Below are positions 17,699 through 27,536 of a DNA stretch of 64,000 nt, piece after piece. The stretch covers positions 1 to 64,000 of the forward strand of contig NZ_JHZA01000007.1 in assembly GCF_000621165.1 (NCBI RefSeq), in the 5' to 3' direction. Position numbers and translations under genes: made by a program. Position 1 is the stretch's first letter. Each line of letters begins with the position of its first letter. Under the pieces are notes generated by a model. That model did not search any database, had not been told where the DNA came from, and was given only the letters and a program-made list of their open reading frames with translations. Source of the DNA: Enterovibrio calviensis DSM 14347. Lineage in GTDB: Bacteria > Pseudomonadota > Gammaproteobacteria > Enterobacterales > Vibrionaceae.

Positions 17699-18745
17699 TT
17701 ATGAGTTTGCTTGACGCAAAGCGTCAACGGGCTCATTTACTTCTGTACTGATATTATTTACCGAACCGCGTTCCATCAGTGTGGGGAACAATCGCTTTGT
17801 TACGTTTGTGAGCGGTTTGCCATTGAGGATGTTGAGTACGCCTCTGGCTGCTTCACAGGCCATTTCTTCTAGTGGGAAGTTGATGGTAGAGAGGCTTGGT
17901 GTCATGTATTGGCTGTAGGCATGGTTATCAAAGCCAACAATGGAAATGTCTTTGCCCACTTGCAAGCCGCGATCGTGGCAAACACCATATGCGGCAAGGG
18001 CGATGCTGTCATTGAGGCAGAAGATTGCGGTGATGTCATCGTCTCTGTCCATCAAACGACGAATGGCCGTGTCATTGCCGTCATGATCAAAACGACCTTC
18101 AATCACCAAATTCTGATCATAGGTAATGCCATATTTTGTCAGTGCATTACGATAACCTTGAAGGCGCTCTCGGCTATCTATTTTACTCAACTGACCCGTA
18201 ATACAGCCAATGCGACGGTGACCGTTTTTGATCAAATACTCGGTCGCAATGTACCCACCCCATTCGTTGTCCATGCAGATGCATTGATCTGAAATCTCGG
18301 GAATGTAGCGGTTCATCAGCATGGTGGCCGGCGTTTTATCGACGATCTTCAGGATGTCAGCATCACTCAGCATGTCTGAGGTTAATACCAAACCATCAAT
18401 TTTTTTCGCATTGAGGAAATGAATAGACTCTTGTTCTTCTTCATATTGCTCATGGCCGCTGGTGATGATCAAATGGTAGTTTTGTTGTCTTACTACTTTT
18501 TCGACATGGTGCATCAGAGGACCGAAATAGGGACCATCAAATGTGCCGACAAGCATACCAATGCTATGTGAACGGTTGGACGCCAGAGCTTGTGCGAATG
18601 CATTGGGTTGATACCCTAGCGTTTCGATGGCTTCAAAAACCTTAACGCGGTTCTTCTCCTTGACGGAAGCGTGGCCATTGAGTGCTCGTGACACGGTTGA
18701 CTGAGAAACGTTCGCGAGCTCAGCCACCTCTTTTATGGTGATCAA
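17699..18745 (-). CDS. LacI/GalR-family transcriptional repressor
   Basis: 348 residues. The N-terminal helix-turn-helix is canonical (TIKEVAELANVSQSTVSRAL, then the hinge helix region NAFAQALASNRSHSIG). A periplasmic-binding-protein-like sugar-sensing domain follows, ending near residue 335. It is encoded convergently to the phosphorylase-like gene. It is the natural candidate to bind the AAGAAAGCGCTTTCTT palindromes before the ABC operon and the enzyme gene, with an imported or cleaved oligosaccharide as inducer. A weaker AAGCGCTT palindrome 235 bases upstream of its start may allow autoregulation. The effector is unknown. Confidence 0.9.
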   Translation of the reverse strand: MITIKEVAELANVSQSTVSRALNGHASVKEKNRVKVFEAIETLGYQPNAFAQALASNRSHSIGMLVGTFDGPYFGPLMHHVEKVVRQQNYHLIITSGHEQYEEEQESIHFLNAKKIDGLVLTSDMLSDADILKIVDKTPATMLMNRYIPEISDQCICMDNEWGGYIATEYLIKNGHRRIGCITGQLSKIDSRERLQGYRNALTKYGITYDQNLVIEGRFDHDGNDTAIRRLMDRDDDITAIFCLNDSIALAAYGVCHDRGLQVGKDISIVGFDNHAYSQYMTPSLSTINFPLEEMACEAARGVLNILNGKPLTNVTKRLFPTLMERGSVNNISTEVNEPVDALRQANS

Positions 18746-18975
18746 AAGTATGTTCCTTTTCGTACCTATATGCGTCTCAGTGTGCCAGTGGTATGAGACA
18801 AACCCTAAAACCTGTGTTCAACCGCCAAATAACGATTCAGTACCATTCTTTGGCGTTTGAATTTGAATTGCCATTTAAGGTACAGCCTCAGAAAAAGCAT
18901 CCTCGCCCGTTTGAATTACGCGTCTTTAGGTATGCAACCGATACTTTTGACATGAATGACGCCTGATTTCTAGTT

Positions 18976-18990
18976 TGAAAGCGCTTGCAC
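18976..18990. promoter_or_regulatory. Weaker LacI-type operator-like palindrome
   Basis: The 8-bp core aagcgctt (18979-18986) within gaaagcgcttgc resembles the two stronger operators but is imperfect outside the core. It lies between the divergent LacI regulator and alpha/beta-hydrolase genes and could serve either. Confidence 0.45.
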
Positions 18991-19147
18991 GTGACCTAAA
19001 TGAAGTTGTTTACATTTTTGATACTGACGTCTTTATAAAGTGTCATAGCCAGAGGGCATTTTGAGAGGAAAATAATTTTTTTTTCATTTGATGTTGAGAA
19101 ATTGTGAATTAGGTCAAATAATTTAAGACTCATAGGGAGTGATGAGT

Positions 19148-20041
19148 ATGTCCGAAATGTTGCAACAGTATCCAATCATTAATGGAAAAGAGATCCATGT
19201 GAGAACGTGGAACCCTGAAGGCGGGGAAACGGTGATCTGTTGGCATGGTTTGGCGCGCAATAGCATTGATTTCGTCGCGATTGGTGATGAGCTTGCGGCT
19301 AAGGGCTACCGCGTTATCGCACCGGACACCTTGGGGCGCGGGCTGTCTCAATGGGCTGACTCTCCAAAACGTGAATACAGTTATGCCAATTATCTTGAAA
19401 TGGCCACGGCGATTATGGATTTCTATCGCTGTGAACGTGTGCACTGGGTAGGCACCAGCATGGGTGGCTTGATTGGTATGCTGCTGGCCGCTAGTGAGGA
19501 AGAGAGTGAGCGGATAGGATCATTGGTTCTCAATGATATCGGCCCTGAAGTGCCAACTGATGCGCTAAAACGCATTGTTAGCTATGTAAAGGAATCCATG
19601 GTTTTTCAGCGCTACAGTGAGATAAACCAATATCTACAGACACTTTATCAACCATTTGGCCCGCATACCTCCCAAGAGTGGCAGTTGATGATTTCAGCGT
19701 CCATAAGACGCTTAGATGGCGGCGGCTACACGACGCATTATGATCCCGAAATTCTTGCTGGCTACGACGCCAATGCCCCAGTGCTGAACTTGTGGCGACA
19801 ATTTGCAAAATTGGCGCAACCAACAATGCTCATGCACGGCTTGCATTCTGACGTGCTCACCAAAGACATTGTTAAGCGTATGCGCGAAGTCCAACCGCAT
19901 ATGGCGGTCAATTACTACTTAGGCTGTGGCCACGCGCCTAATCTCTTTTATCAGTCATACCGAAAAGATGTGGTTCACTTCATTGAAAGTCATTCTTTAG
20001 GGGATGGCATGATGAGAGAACCCAATAGGGACGCGAGCTAG
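19148..20041 (+). CDS. Alpha/beta-fold hydrolase
   Basis: About 297 residues, cytoplasmic, no signal peptide. The nucleophile elbow is GTSMGG with the serine at residue 104, the oxyanion region is WHGLARNS near residue 27, and the catalytic histidine is probably in GCGHAPNL near residue 260. It resembles the MhpC/esterase-type branch of the family, which covers C-C hydrolases, esterases and lipases, so the substrate is undefined. ATG 19148 is preferred because AGGGAG lies at 19134-19139. GTG 19139 and ATG 19142 are in frame but too close to that site. It stands alone, divergent from the LacI regulator. Confidence 0.8.
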   Translation: MSEMLQQYPIINGKEIHVRTWNPEGGETVICWHGLARNSIDFVAIGDELAAKGYRVIAPDTLGRGLSQWADSPKREYSYANYLEMATAIMDFYRCERVHWVGTSMGGLIGMLLAASEEESERIGSLVLNDIGPEVPTDALKRIVSYVKESMVFQRYSEINQYLQTLYQPFGPHTSQEWQLMISASIRRLDGGGYTTHYDPEILAGYDANAPVLNLWRQFAKLAQPTMLMHGLHSDVLTKDIVKRMREVQPHMAVNYYLGCGHAPNLFYQSYRKDVVHFIESHSLGDGMMREPNRDAS

Positions 20042-20171
20042 TTTCGTGCCACGAAAGTCAAAGCGTTAACTCGCGCTAAGTTAACTTCCCCGAAAGTGCC
20101 ATACGGATGTTCGTTGATGGCTTTGATGTCTGGCTATGGCTTCGATGCCTCAATATGGCGTTGACGTGCCG

Positions 20172-21089
20172 CTATTCCTTTGATGCCCAAAGGTGCAAGA
20201 GTTCGGTGGCAATGGTTGCCCCAGCTAACGCGGTGATATCAGCACTGTCGAAGGGCGGGCTCACTTCAACAACATCCATTCCTACTAGGTTTATGCCGCG
20301 AAGAGATCGCAATATGCGTAGTGCTTTGTCTGACGTAATGCCGCCAATAACGGGGGTGCCAGTTCCTGGCGCGAAGGCGGGATCTAAACAGTCGATATCA
20401 AAGGTCACATAAACCGGCAATGCGCCAACTAATGCTTTGATATGGTTAGCGATATCCTCAGGTGTCATGTCGTTTGCTGCTTCTGCGCAAATGACATTGA
20501 AATCATGGTTATCTCGGTCATAGTCGGTGCGAATGCCAATTTGCACTGACGATGATGGGTCAATGAGCCCTTCTTTGGGGGCGTGATAGAACATGGTGCC
20601 ATGATCGTATCGACTGCCTTGGCTGTATGTATCGGTGTGAGCGTCGAAATGTATCAATGCCATCAGCCCAAACTTTGTATGATGGGCGCGAAGTAAGGGG
20701 AGTGTGACAAAGTGATCGCCCCCCAGTGTAAGTAAAGCTTTGTCTGACGCTAATATCTGACCTGCTGCGGACGCCGCCATATCGACGAAATTCTCACTGT
20801 CTCCACAACTAAACACCAGATCACCCGCATCGACAATATTGCAGCGATCTCTGAGATCAAATGGCCACGGATAACGAAACGCTTCCCACGCCAAATTGAC
20901 CGATGCGCGTCGTATAGCATCAGGTCCCAATCGTGTTCCCGGACGGCCCGTTGTCGCCATGTCGTAGGGCATACCGAGCACCACAACATCAGCGTCTGTA
21001 GCGGTAGGGTCTTGCACCATCGGAAGACGAAGAAATGAATAGGCGTTGGAATAAAGGGAATCATCTTTTCTCTCAAATACATTTTCCAT
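20172..21089 (-). CDS. Agmatinase/arginase-family ureohydrolase (SpeB-like)
   Basis: 305 residues from ATG 21089, which has AAGAGG upstream. A longer frame to a TTG at 21167 lacks support. All manganese-binding motifs of the family are present: GGDH, then HFDAHTD, then [21 protein letters not shown]. The family splits urea from agmatine, arginine, guanidinobutyrate or related guanidino compounds. Overall pattern and length favour agmatinase (agmatine to putrescine plus urea) but do not exclude guanidinobutyrase. No arginine decarboxylase gene is next to it, so pathway context is missing. It is convergent with the upstream hydrolase gene. Confidence 0.85.
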   Translation of the reverse strand: MENVFERKDDSLYSNAYSFLRLPMVQDPTATDADVVVLGMPYDMATTGRPGTRLGPDAIRRASVNLAWEAFRYPWPFDLRDRCNIVDAGDLVFSCGDSENFVDMAASAAGQILASDKALLTLGGDHFVTLPLLRAHHTKFGLMALIHFDAHTDTYSQGSRYDHGTMFYHAPKEGLIDPSSSVQIGIRTDYDRDNHDFNVICAEAANDMTPEDIANHIKALVGALPVYVTFDIDCLDPAFAPGTGTPVIGGITSDKALRILRSLRGINLVGMDVVEVSPPFDSADITALAGATIATELLHLWASKE

Positions 21090-21396
21090 AACAACCTCTT
21101 TAAATGTTTGAGTCTTTGCGTGTTGGCAAGTAGATAGAGTCAGTGAGCTGGCAGCTTTCTTTTTCAAAGTAGCAGGATGAAAAAAATGCTCTGTCTATTT
21201 TCTGCGGCAGTGGACAAATGGCTGCAATGTTTGAAAGGGCAAGTCCCAAAATGTGAGACTGGCTAGCTTGTTGCTGGGTGAATGGAAATCTTAACCATGA
21301 TGTCTGGTTTATTGGTCTATAACAACATCAGACGAAAAACCGCTAACGATGAAATCAGACTTTGAGAATTTCCCTTTATACGATTAAGGAAACAAC

Positions 21397-22548
21397 ATGG
21401 CGACGACACGTAAAAAGAAAAAACCAACGGTATGCTTGGTATTGCAAGGTGGTGGGGCGCTAGGGGCTTATCACATTGGTGCTTATCAAGCACTGACGGA
21501 AGCAGGTTTCACGCCTGACTGGTTTGCTGGTATTTCGATTGGTGCGCTCAACGCGGCGATACTCGCGGGGAATACGCCGGATAAACGACTTGGTCAGCTT
21601 GAGACATTCTGGGAACGTATTTCTCGCCCAGGCACAGATATTGAGATCCCTCCGTTCTTTGCACAAGCATTCAACAGTGCCAGCGCACAGCAAGCGCTGA
21701 TGTTTGGTCAGCCTGACTTTTTTACCCCGCGTCCAGTCAACCCATGGCTTGCGCCTGCAGGCGAAGGCGCGACCAGCTTCTATGACACAACGCCGCTGTT
21801 TTCAACACTCAGTGATCTCGCTGATTTTGACATGATCAATAAAGGCGAAGCGCGTTTAACCGTCGGGGCGACACGCGTCACCGACGGCGAGTTGGTCTTT
21901 TTTGATAGCAAAACTGACACTATTGAGCCTGCTCATGCAGTGGCGAGTGGTTCATTGCCACCTGGCTTCCCCGCGACCCAAATTGGTGAAGACCATTACT
22001 GGGATGGCGGCGTGGTATCGAATACGCCCCTGAACGGCATTTTGGATCTGGCTGACGACGAAGACTTATTGATCTTCATGGTGGATTTGTGGAATGCCAA
22101 TGGAGAGTTACCACAAACCATGAGTGAAGTGCTGTGGCGTGAGAAGGAAATTCAATATGCCAGCCGTTCCTGCGAGCATATCGAAGCCTTGGTGGCTAAA
22201 CGTAACCTTGACCAGATCTTGGCAACGTCACCCGATATTGTTGCGAGCCAGCAAGTTCCTGACAAAACATCGCTGAATGTCGGTAAGAAGATCGATATCG
22301 TACATATCACGTTTGATCCGCTTCAAGGCCATATTCCGCTCAGCGATGCAGAGTTCTCTCGCCGTTCTATTCGTTTGCGTCGTGACAGTGGCTACGCAGA
22401 CATGAAGCAAGCCATTGCTGAATCACCTTGGACACAAGACAACGAAGGATTACCGGCGCATTTCTACCGTCGCCATCGTGATGGAAGTTGGTTAGAGAAC
22501 AATACGCAAGATAAGCCACAAGGAAAGGCGTTGGACAAAGCCTCTTAA
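21397..22548 (+). CDS. Patatin-like phospholipase (with DUF3734-type C-terminus)
   Basis: 383 residues. The patatin Ser-Asp dyad is intact: glycine-rich oxyanion loop QGGGALGAYHIG at about 17-28, GISIG with serine 47, and WDGG with aspartate 203. The region after residue 240 resembles the C-terminal extension of bacterial patatin-like proteins (DUF3734) that includes a DILxI(V)xIxxD-like segment (KIDIVHITF). No signal peptide was seen, and the basic start (MATTRKKKKP) suggests a cytoplasmic or membrane-associated acyl hydrolase of phospholipids or PHB-related esters. AAGGA precedes the ATG. Two hairpins close the gene. Confidence 0.85.
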   Translation: MATTRKKKKPTVCLVLQGGGALGAYHIGAYQALTEAGFTPDWFAGISIGALNAAILAGNTPDKRLGQLETFWERISRPGTDIEIPPFFAQAFNSASAQQALMFGQPDFFTPRPVNPWLAPAGEGATSFYDTTPLFSTLSDLADFDMINKGEARLTVGATRVTDGELVFFDSKTDTIEPAHAVASGSLPPGFPATQIGEDHYWDGGVVSNTPLNGILDLADDEDLLIFMVDLWNANGELPQTMSEVLWREKEIQYASRSCEHIEALVAKRNLDQILATSPDIVASQQVPDKTSLNVGKKIDIVHITFDPLQGHIPLSDAEFSRRSIRLRRDSGYADMKQAIAESPWTQDNEGLPAHFYRRHRDGSWLENNTQDKPQGKALDKAS

Positions 22549-22559
22549 ATTGAACACCC

Positions 22560-22628
22560 TCAGCGTGTTTGGGTATAACCAAAACACGCTGATGACTAAC
22601 GCAAAAAGCCCCAGAAATGGGGCTTTTC
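22560..22628 (+). terminator. Inverted repeat plus rho-independent terminator after the patatin gene
   Basis: A first stem tcagcgtgttt/aaacacgctga (22560 to about 22593) is followed by aaaagcccc (22604-22612) paired with ggggctttt (22619-22627). The second is a standard terminator and can also serve the convergent chemoreceptor gene. Confidence 0.8.
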
Positions 22629-22691
22629 ACTTTCTCTCACAGGGCAGTGGTATATCGCGAGGATCAATCGCGATAATGTGGAGAATCTTTG

Positions 22692-24326
22692 CTATATCGC
22701 CTTCGACAACTTAAAGCGTCCTACAGAGCGTTGGAACTGACTGACAAGACCATTCACTTCACGCGCCGATCCTTGTACATCAGACGCGGATTGGTGGTTG
22801 TTATTGGCCATGTCTGCAATATCTTGAATACGATGTGCGAGCTCTTGATTGGCTTGGGATTGTTCGTGCAGCGAGCGTGACACCTCTTCGATGATATTAA
22901 TCAGATCTTGGGATTTCTGATGCATCTCTCGAACCGTTTGTTCCGCTGAGTGGGTTTGCGACATGTTGTCATTCACCACTAGCACGCTGTCTTCGATATG
23001 GCTGACAGTGGTTTCGATACCCGAGCGAAGCTCTTGAATGGTCGATGCAATCTGCTTGGTAGAATCAGATGTTCGTACCGCGAGGTTTCGTACTTCGTCA
23101 GCAACTACCGCAAAGCCTCGGCCTTGGTCGCCTGCTCGAGCAGCTTCAATGGCAGCATTCAGTGCAAGCAAGTTGGTTTGTTCCGCGACGTCATTGATCA
23201 CACTGATAATGCCCTCAATCTCCTTAGAATGCTGATCAAGTTCGGACACTGCGGTACTGGAACGCTGGGATTTTTCCGACATTTGGTCCATGTTGGCAAT
23301 GGTGCGCTGCATACTGCTGGCGCCAGCCTGTGCTTGAATCCCACTGGCGTTGGAGAGCGATTTCATGGTGTCTGCGTCATGGGATATGGTGTTAATACTG
23401 GCAGCAAACTCTTCAACCAAAGCAGCAATACTGCCTGTGTCTTCTGATTGACGTGTCGACGCGCCCACAATGTGGTCAGACAGGTTTTCGAGCTTTGCGA
23501 CTTCGTTATTGAGGTGGTTGGCTCCAGACGCAATGCTGGTCAACGTCTCTTCAAAGGCATTCATCAGGTTATTAAACGCGCGGCCTAAATCGGCAATCTC
23601 GTTCTTACCTTGAGGGCGGAAGCGTACAGTTAAGTCGAGGTTTCGTTCAGCATCTTGCAACAAGCCTTGCAGGCGACTCATTGGTGTGGTGATACTTGTC
23701 GCTATGGTGACTGAGATGGCGATCAGAACCAAGGCAATCGCACCGACGAGCAGCAGCAGTCGTTGCACGTCTTGGTAGAACACTGCGTCGACGTCATCCA
23801 CATACAATCCCGTATTCAATACCCAGCCCCAAGGAGAGAAGGGCAGTGAGTAAGCCACTTTTGGATAAGGTGTATCGTCTTGGCCAGTCTTTTTCCAATG
23901 GTAGGTGACGAATCCGCCGCCGTTCTTGGCCATGTCTACTTGATCACGAATGATGTAGACACCATTCACATCTTTCAAATCAACTAAATTTCTGCCGATC
24001 AGATTGGCTGAGATTGGGTGATGGATCATGTCTGAGTTCAGACTATAAATCATGAAGTAGCCATTTTCGCCATAACGCATTGCGTCGAGCGCATTGATGG
24101 ATTGCTGCTTGGCTTGCTCCATCGAGATCTCGCCATTTTGCGCTTGTTGATAATAGCGTGAGACCAAACTTTGTGCGGTTTCGACTAATACTTGAATTTG
24201 GTTCTTGCGTTCATCCATCATGTTGTCCCTTTTTAGAACAAGGGAGATGGTGGTGACTGAAACCAAAGACAGCACAGCAATGGCAATGATGAGCGATAAC
24301 CGTTGCCTAATCGACAGGGCATTCAT
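22692..24326 (-). CDS. Methyl-accepting chemotaxis protein with single Cache sensor domain
   Basis: 544 residues. A first transmembrane helix (about 10-30) is followed by a periplasmic sCache_2-like domain (about 35-185, with [21 protein letters not shown] and [17 protein letters not shown]), a second helix (about 190-210), a HAMP domain (about 215-265) and the cytoplasmic signalling domain with the conserved hairpin [23 protein letters not shown]. sCache_2 receptors often sense small organic acids, but the ligand is not predictable. There is no C-terminal CheR-tethering pentapeptide. It is a single-gene unit. Confidence 0.92.
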   Translation of the reverse strand: MNALSIRQRLSLIIAIAVLSLVSVTTISLVLKRDNMMDERKNQIQVLVETAQSLVSRYYQQAQNGEISMEQAKQQSINALDAMRYGENGYFMIYSLNSDMIHHPISANLIGRNLVDLKDVNGVYIIRDQVDMAKNGGGFVTYHWKKTGQDDTPYPKVAYSLPFSPWGWVLNTGLYVDDVDAVFYQDVQRLLLLVGAIALVLIAISVTIATSITTPMSRLQGLLQDAERNLDLTVRFRPQGKNEIADLGRAFNNLMNAFEETLTSIASGANHLNNEVAKLENLSDHIVGASTRQSEDTGSIAALVEEFAASINTISHDADTMKSLSNASGIQAQAGASSMQRTIANMDQMSEKSQRSSTAVSELDQHSKEIEGIISVINDVAEQTNLLALNAAIEAARAGDQGRGFAVVADEVRNLAVRTSDSTKQIASTIQELRSGIETTVSHIEDSVLVVNDNMSQTHSAEQTVREMHQKSQDLINIIEEVSRSLHEQSQANQELAHRIQDIADMANNNHQSASDVQGSAREVNGLVSQFQRSVGRFKLSKAI

Positions 24327-24787
24327 AATCGTCGTCCTTAAGTGATAGTTAACTCACTAAATAAAATGGAAATTATCTGTATTGAATGTAGCACTCGCGC
24401 ATCGTCTTGCTAGGAATTAAAACGAACACTTGAATCGGTGAATGCGGTAATGAATTGAAGAATGAATGTGTGAATTAATGGACAATCAGGCAGCGAAAGG
24501 GCTGCAGGCTGATACAGTTGTCATTGATTCGGCCTGTGAATTTTTTATTGCAAATTATGTCATTTGATAAATGTGAACTAAGGCGACTTGATGGGGGATC
24601 TTTGTTGGTGTAATGTGGGAAAATGTCGATGAAATGTAGGCTTTAGAAATCGGCTTGGTAACCAAATTTGATGATTGAATTTATAATCCCATAAAAAGTG
24701 GGTGCTTATCATGTTTGGCGCTACCCGTCCTTGACCGATTGGTTTAGACTACCGCCCTCTTTACCCATGTGAACCGAGGTAATCATC
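24327..24787. other. Intergenic region without recognised features
   Basis: About 460 bases between the divergent chemoreceptor and YjdM genes. Both promoters must lie here, but I see no gene, clear operator or strong repeat. Confidence 0.6.
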
Positions 24788-25120
24788 ATGTCTTTACCAA
24801 ATTGCCCGCAGTGCAACTCTGAATACACCTACGAAGATGGCGCACTATATGTATGTCCTGAGTGTGGTCACGAGTGGTCACAAGATGCTTCTGCAGATGA
24901 AGATGTAAAAATCATCAAAGATTCGAACGGCAATGTCCTGCAAGACGGTGACACTGTTACTGTTATCAAAGACCTGAAAGTGAAGGGTTCTTCACTGGTG
25001 GTTAAAGTGGGTACAAAAGTTAAGAATATCCGTCTAGTAGATGGCGATCACGATATCGATTGTAAAATCGACGGTGTCGGCGCAATGAAGCTGAAATCTG
25101 AGTTCGTGAAAAAAGTGTAA
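24788..25120 (+). CDS. yjdM: YjdM/PhnA-family zinc-ribbon protein
   Basis: 110 residues, matching the E. coli YjdM (formerly PhnA) family in length and layout. An N-terminal zinc ribbon has two CxxC pairs (CPQC near residue 7 and CPEC near residue 25), followed by a compact beta-rich domain ([25 protein letters not shown]) of SH3-like character. Despite the old name it is not part of the phosphonate C-P lyase, and its function is unsettled. A strong terminator follows. Confidence 0.9.
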   Translation: MSLPNCPQCNSEYTYEDGALYVCPECGHEWSQDASADEDVKIIKDSNGNVLQDGDTVTVIKDLKVKGSSLVVKVGTKVKNIRLVDGDHDIDCKIDGVGAMKLKSEFVKKV

Positions 25121-25138
25121 TTGACACAAACTGAACTG

Positions 25139-25173
25139 AAAAAACCGCGCTGCGATGCATGCGCGGTTTTTTT
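25139..25173 (+). terminator. Rho-independent terminator after yjdM
   Basis: aaaaccgcgc (25141-25150) pairs with gcgcggtttt (25161-25170), with extra pairing of tgcgatgca in the loop, followed by seven T residues. Confidence 0.92.
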
Positions 25174-25197
25174 ATGCCTGCGGTTTAGAAAACGAAA

Positions 25198-25212
25198 GGT
25201 TACTTGGGTATA
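25198..25212 (-). repeat. Isolated end of the tatacccaag repeat family (upstream of the COQ8-like gene)
   Basis: ggttacttgggtata is the inverse of the right-end sequence of the element at 7814-8079. No partner end lies within a few hundred bases on the left. The complementary type of end is found at 26633-26650, at the other side of the neighbouring gene. Confidence 0.6.
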
Positions 25213-25292
25213 GAATGGCGTGAGAGTGAACGATTCTCACTCGAACTCGTATTGGAGAATGAATCATACCGATCTAACAAACTGGAGGCCGT

Positions 25293-26654
25293 GTGGCGAA
25301 CAACGATAGCAGCAATGATGGAAAGAAAATCCCGAGCCACCGACTCAGTCGTGTCGGCATGTTTGGCTCTGTTGTTACCAAGGTCGCGACCAATATGGCG
25401 GCAGAAGGTGCAAAACAACTCCTGTCTGGGAAACGACCTTCCGCCAAACAGCTTCTGTTAACGCCAAAGAACATCGCCAGTGTTACCGACCAGCTCGCGC
25501 AACTTCGCGGTGCAGCCATGAAAGTCGGCCAATTGCTGAGTATGGACACGGGAGACGCGCTGCCCAAAGAGCTAACAGACATACTTGCAAAGCTGCGTTC
25601 TGATGCTGCTCCTATGCCGGCAAAACAGCTCGCCAATGTTTTGGAAACGGAGTGGGGGAAAGATTGGCAAAAGCACTTTATCTCATTCACTTTCAAGCCC
25701 CTTGCCGCCGCATCCATCGGGCAAGTGCATTTTGCCTATGGTGACGACGCGTCAGAACTGGCGGTTAAAGTGCAATATCCTGGTATCAAAAAGAGTATCA
25801 GTAGCGATGTGGACAATGTTGTTACCTTGCTGCGGCTGACAGGGCTCGTTCCTAAGGAAGTGGACTACAAAAGCCTGCTCGAAGAGGCGAAGAAACAACT
25901 GCACGACGAAGCCAATTATGAATTAGAAGCCGAGATGGCTGACGCGTTTTATCACCATCTTCAGGGGGATAAGCGGTTCATCGTACCTAAGGTATACAAA
26001 GCGCTCACCACGCCGTCGATCCTGACCATGAGCTTCGAGAAAGGTGACCCCATTGAAACCCTGCACGACATTCCACAAGATCAGAGAAACAAACTGGTAA
26101 CGGACTTGTTTGAGCTTTTGTTCAAAGAAGTCTTTGAATTTAAGCTGGTGCAAACTGACCCTAACTTTGCTAACTACCTATACCAAAAAGAGACGCAAAA
26201 GCTTGTCTTGCTTGATTTCGGCGCAACCCGTCGATACAACGACATCATCAGTCGGGGTTATCAAAAGTTGCTGACCTTCGCGATTCGCAATGACCGTCAA
26301 GGCGTAAGTGATGCTATGGCACAAATTGGCTTCTTCAGTGACCATATTTTCCCTGCCCAGAAAGACGCCGTGGTCAATATGGTGATGACAGCATGTGAAC
26401 CCATGCAATATGACGGGGCGTATGACTTCGGTAACACTGACCTTGGTAGCCGGATTCATGATGCAGGCATGGCGCTCAGCATGGAGCAAGGTTATTGGCA
26501 CACTCCTCCAGCCGATGCATTGTTTTTGCACCGTAAGATAGGAGGTTTATTTTTGCTAGCAGCAAGGCTTAATGCGCAGGTGGATATAAGAGCTGCCTTC
26601 AAACCCTATCAATGGCAAACACCTCCGACACATATACCCAAGCAGGTTGGCTAG
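25293..26654 (+). CDS. ABC1/UbiB-family atypical kinase, COQ8-like
   Basis: 453 residues. The hallmarks of the ABC1 (AarF/UbiB/COQ8) family are present: KxGQ motif (MKVGQLLSMD, near residue 72), alanine-rich nucleotide loop (PLAAASIGQVHFA), catalytic lysine segment ELAVKVQYPG, QTDPNFANYL in the catalytic loop, and LLDFGATR for the metal-binding DFG. The QTDPN and DFGATR forms are those of eukaryotic COQ8A/ADCK3 rather than of E. coli UbiB (HADPHPGN-like). No C-terminal transmembrane helices are evident, unlike UbiB. Members support ubiquinone biosynthesis or membrane lipid handling through ATPase activity. The GTG start at 25293 has CTGGAGG just upstream. The last codons lie inside a dispersed repeat end. 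Confidence 0.88.
   Translation: MANNDSSNDGKKIPSHRLSRVGMFGSVVTKVATNMAAEGAKQLLSGKRPSAKQLLLTPKNIASVTDQLAQLRGAAMKVGQLLSMDTGDALPKELTDILAKLRSDAAPMPAKQLANVLETEWGKDWQKHFISFTFKPLAAASIGQVHFAYGDDASELAVKVQYPGIKKSISSDVDNVVTLLRLTGLVPKEVDYKSLLEEAKKQLHDEANYELEAEMADAFYHHLQGDKRFIVPKVYKALTTPSILTMSFEKGDPIETLHDIPQDQRNKLVTDLFELLFKEVFEFKLVQTDPNFANYLYQKETQKLVLLDFGATRRYNDIISRGYQKLLTFAIRNDRQGVSDAMAQIGFFSDHIFPAQKDAVVNMVMTACEPMQYDGAYDFGNTDLGSRIHDAGMALSMEQGYWHTPPADALFLHRKIGGLFLLAARLNAQVDIRAAFKPYQWQTPPTHIPKQVG
26633..26650 (+). repeat. Repeat end overlapping the 3' end of the COQ8-like gene
   Basis: tatacccaagcaggttgg matches the left end of the 7814-8079 element for its first dozen bases. It encodes the final HIPKQVG residues before the TAG stop, so an element end appears to have supplied or replaced the C-terminus of the protein. 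Confidence 0.55.
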
Positions 26655-26798
26655 CCTCATCTCTTTGATATTTTTCATCTTGTCATATGGGTGTAGCAGG
26701 TAGAATATAGGCTTAGCCTCAAACTTTTGGTTTCCCTGTTTTGAAAAAATACAGAGGAGAGGCCAAAGTGAAGTTACCTCAACATATGGAATTCATTT

Positions 26799-27434
26799 AT
26801 GCCAAGTCGCATCTATCATCACCTCGAAACCCTATGGGATTATCATCAACTTGGTCATGCTCCACAGCCCTCAGATTGTATTTTCGTTTTGGGCAGTAAC
26901 GATGTACGCGTTGCAGAATATGCTGCTGCTCTATATCGACAAGGCTTTGCCCAATACATCATGGTGTCAGGTGGATTTGGACGATTCACGCAAGATCAGT
27001 TTGAGAAAACCGAGGCTGAAACCTTTGCCGAGGTACTGATTGATGAAGGCGTGCCTGAGTCGGCTTTGATATTGGAAACGCAAGCCACTAACACGGGTGA
27101 AAACGTGACCTTTTCTCATAAGTTGATGCGAGAAAAAGGGCTAGATTTTAAAAAGATGCTGCTTGTACAAAAACCGTTCATGGAACGCCGCGCCTACGCG
27201 ACTTTCGTCAAGCAATGGCCGAGCGAATGCGACTCTATTTTGGTGACGTCCCCACCGATCTCGCTGGTGGAATACCCAACCGAAGATATTCCGTTTGATA
27301 TGGTGGCAGAAGCCACGGTTTCTGATTTCGAGCGCGTACGTGATTACCCAGCCCAAGGCTTTCAAATCGAACAAACCATTCCTGCACACGTGACCGCAGC
27401 GTATAACGAAATCAAAAAGCAGGGTTTGTGGTGA
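26799..27434 (+). CDS. YdcF-like DUF218 family protein
   Basis: 211 residues, cytoplasmic by appearance. The DUF218 (YdcF/SanA/ElyC) pattern is clear: DCIFVLGSNDVRVAEYAAALYRQG, SGGFGR, EAETFAEVLIDEGVP, ETQATNTGENV and the basic LLVQKPFMERRAYATF. SanA and ElyC affect envelope integrity, while YdcF binds S-adenosylmethionine. The biochemical role of this soluble branch is unknown. A weak GGA lies nine bases before the ATG at 26799. It may share a transcript with the upstream kinase gene (145-base gap). Confidence 0.85.
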   Translation: MPSRIYHHLETLWDYHQLGHAPQPSDCIFVLGSNDVRVAEYAAALYRQGFAQYIMVSGGFGRFTQDQFEKTEAETFAEVLIDEGVPESALILETQATNTGENVTFSHKLMREKGLDFKKMLLVQKPFMERRAYATFVKQWPSECDSILVTSPPISLVEYPTEDIPFDMVAEATVSDFERVRDYPAQGFQIEQTIPAHVTAAYNEIKKQGLW

Positions 27435-27536
27435 ATGCTGCGGGGGATACTCTGTAATATCCATATAAAACGGCGCTATAAACTCTATCGAGTATGAAAA
27501 AATTTGCGAGCAGGCGAATGTTCAACCTGAAAGCTT

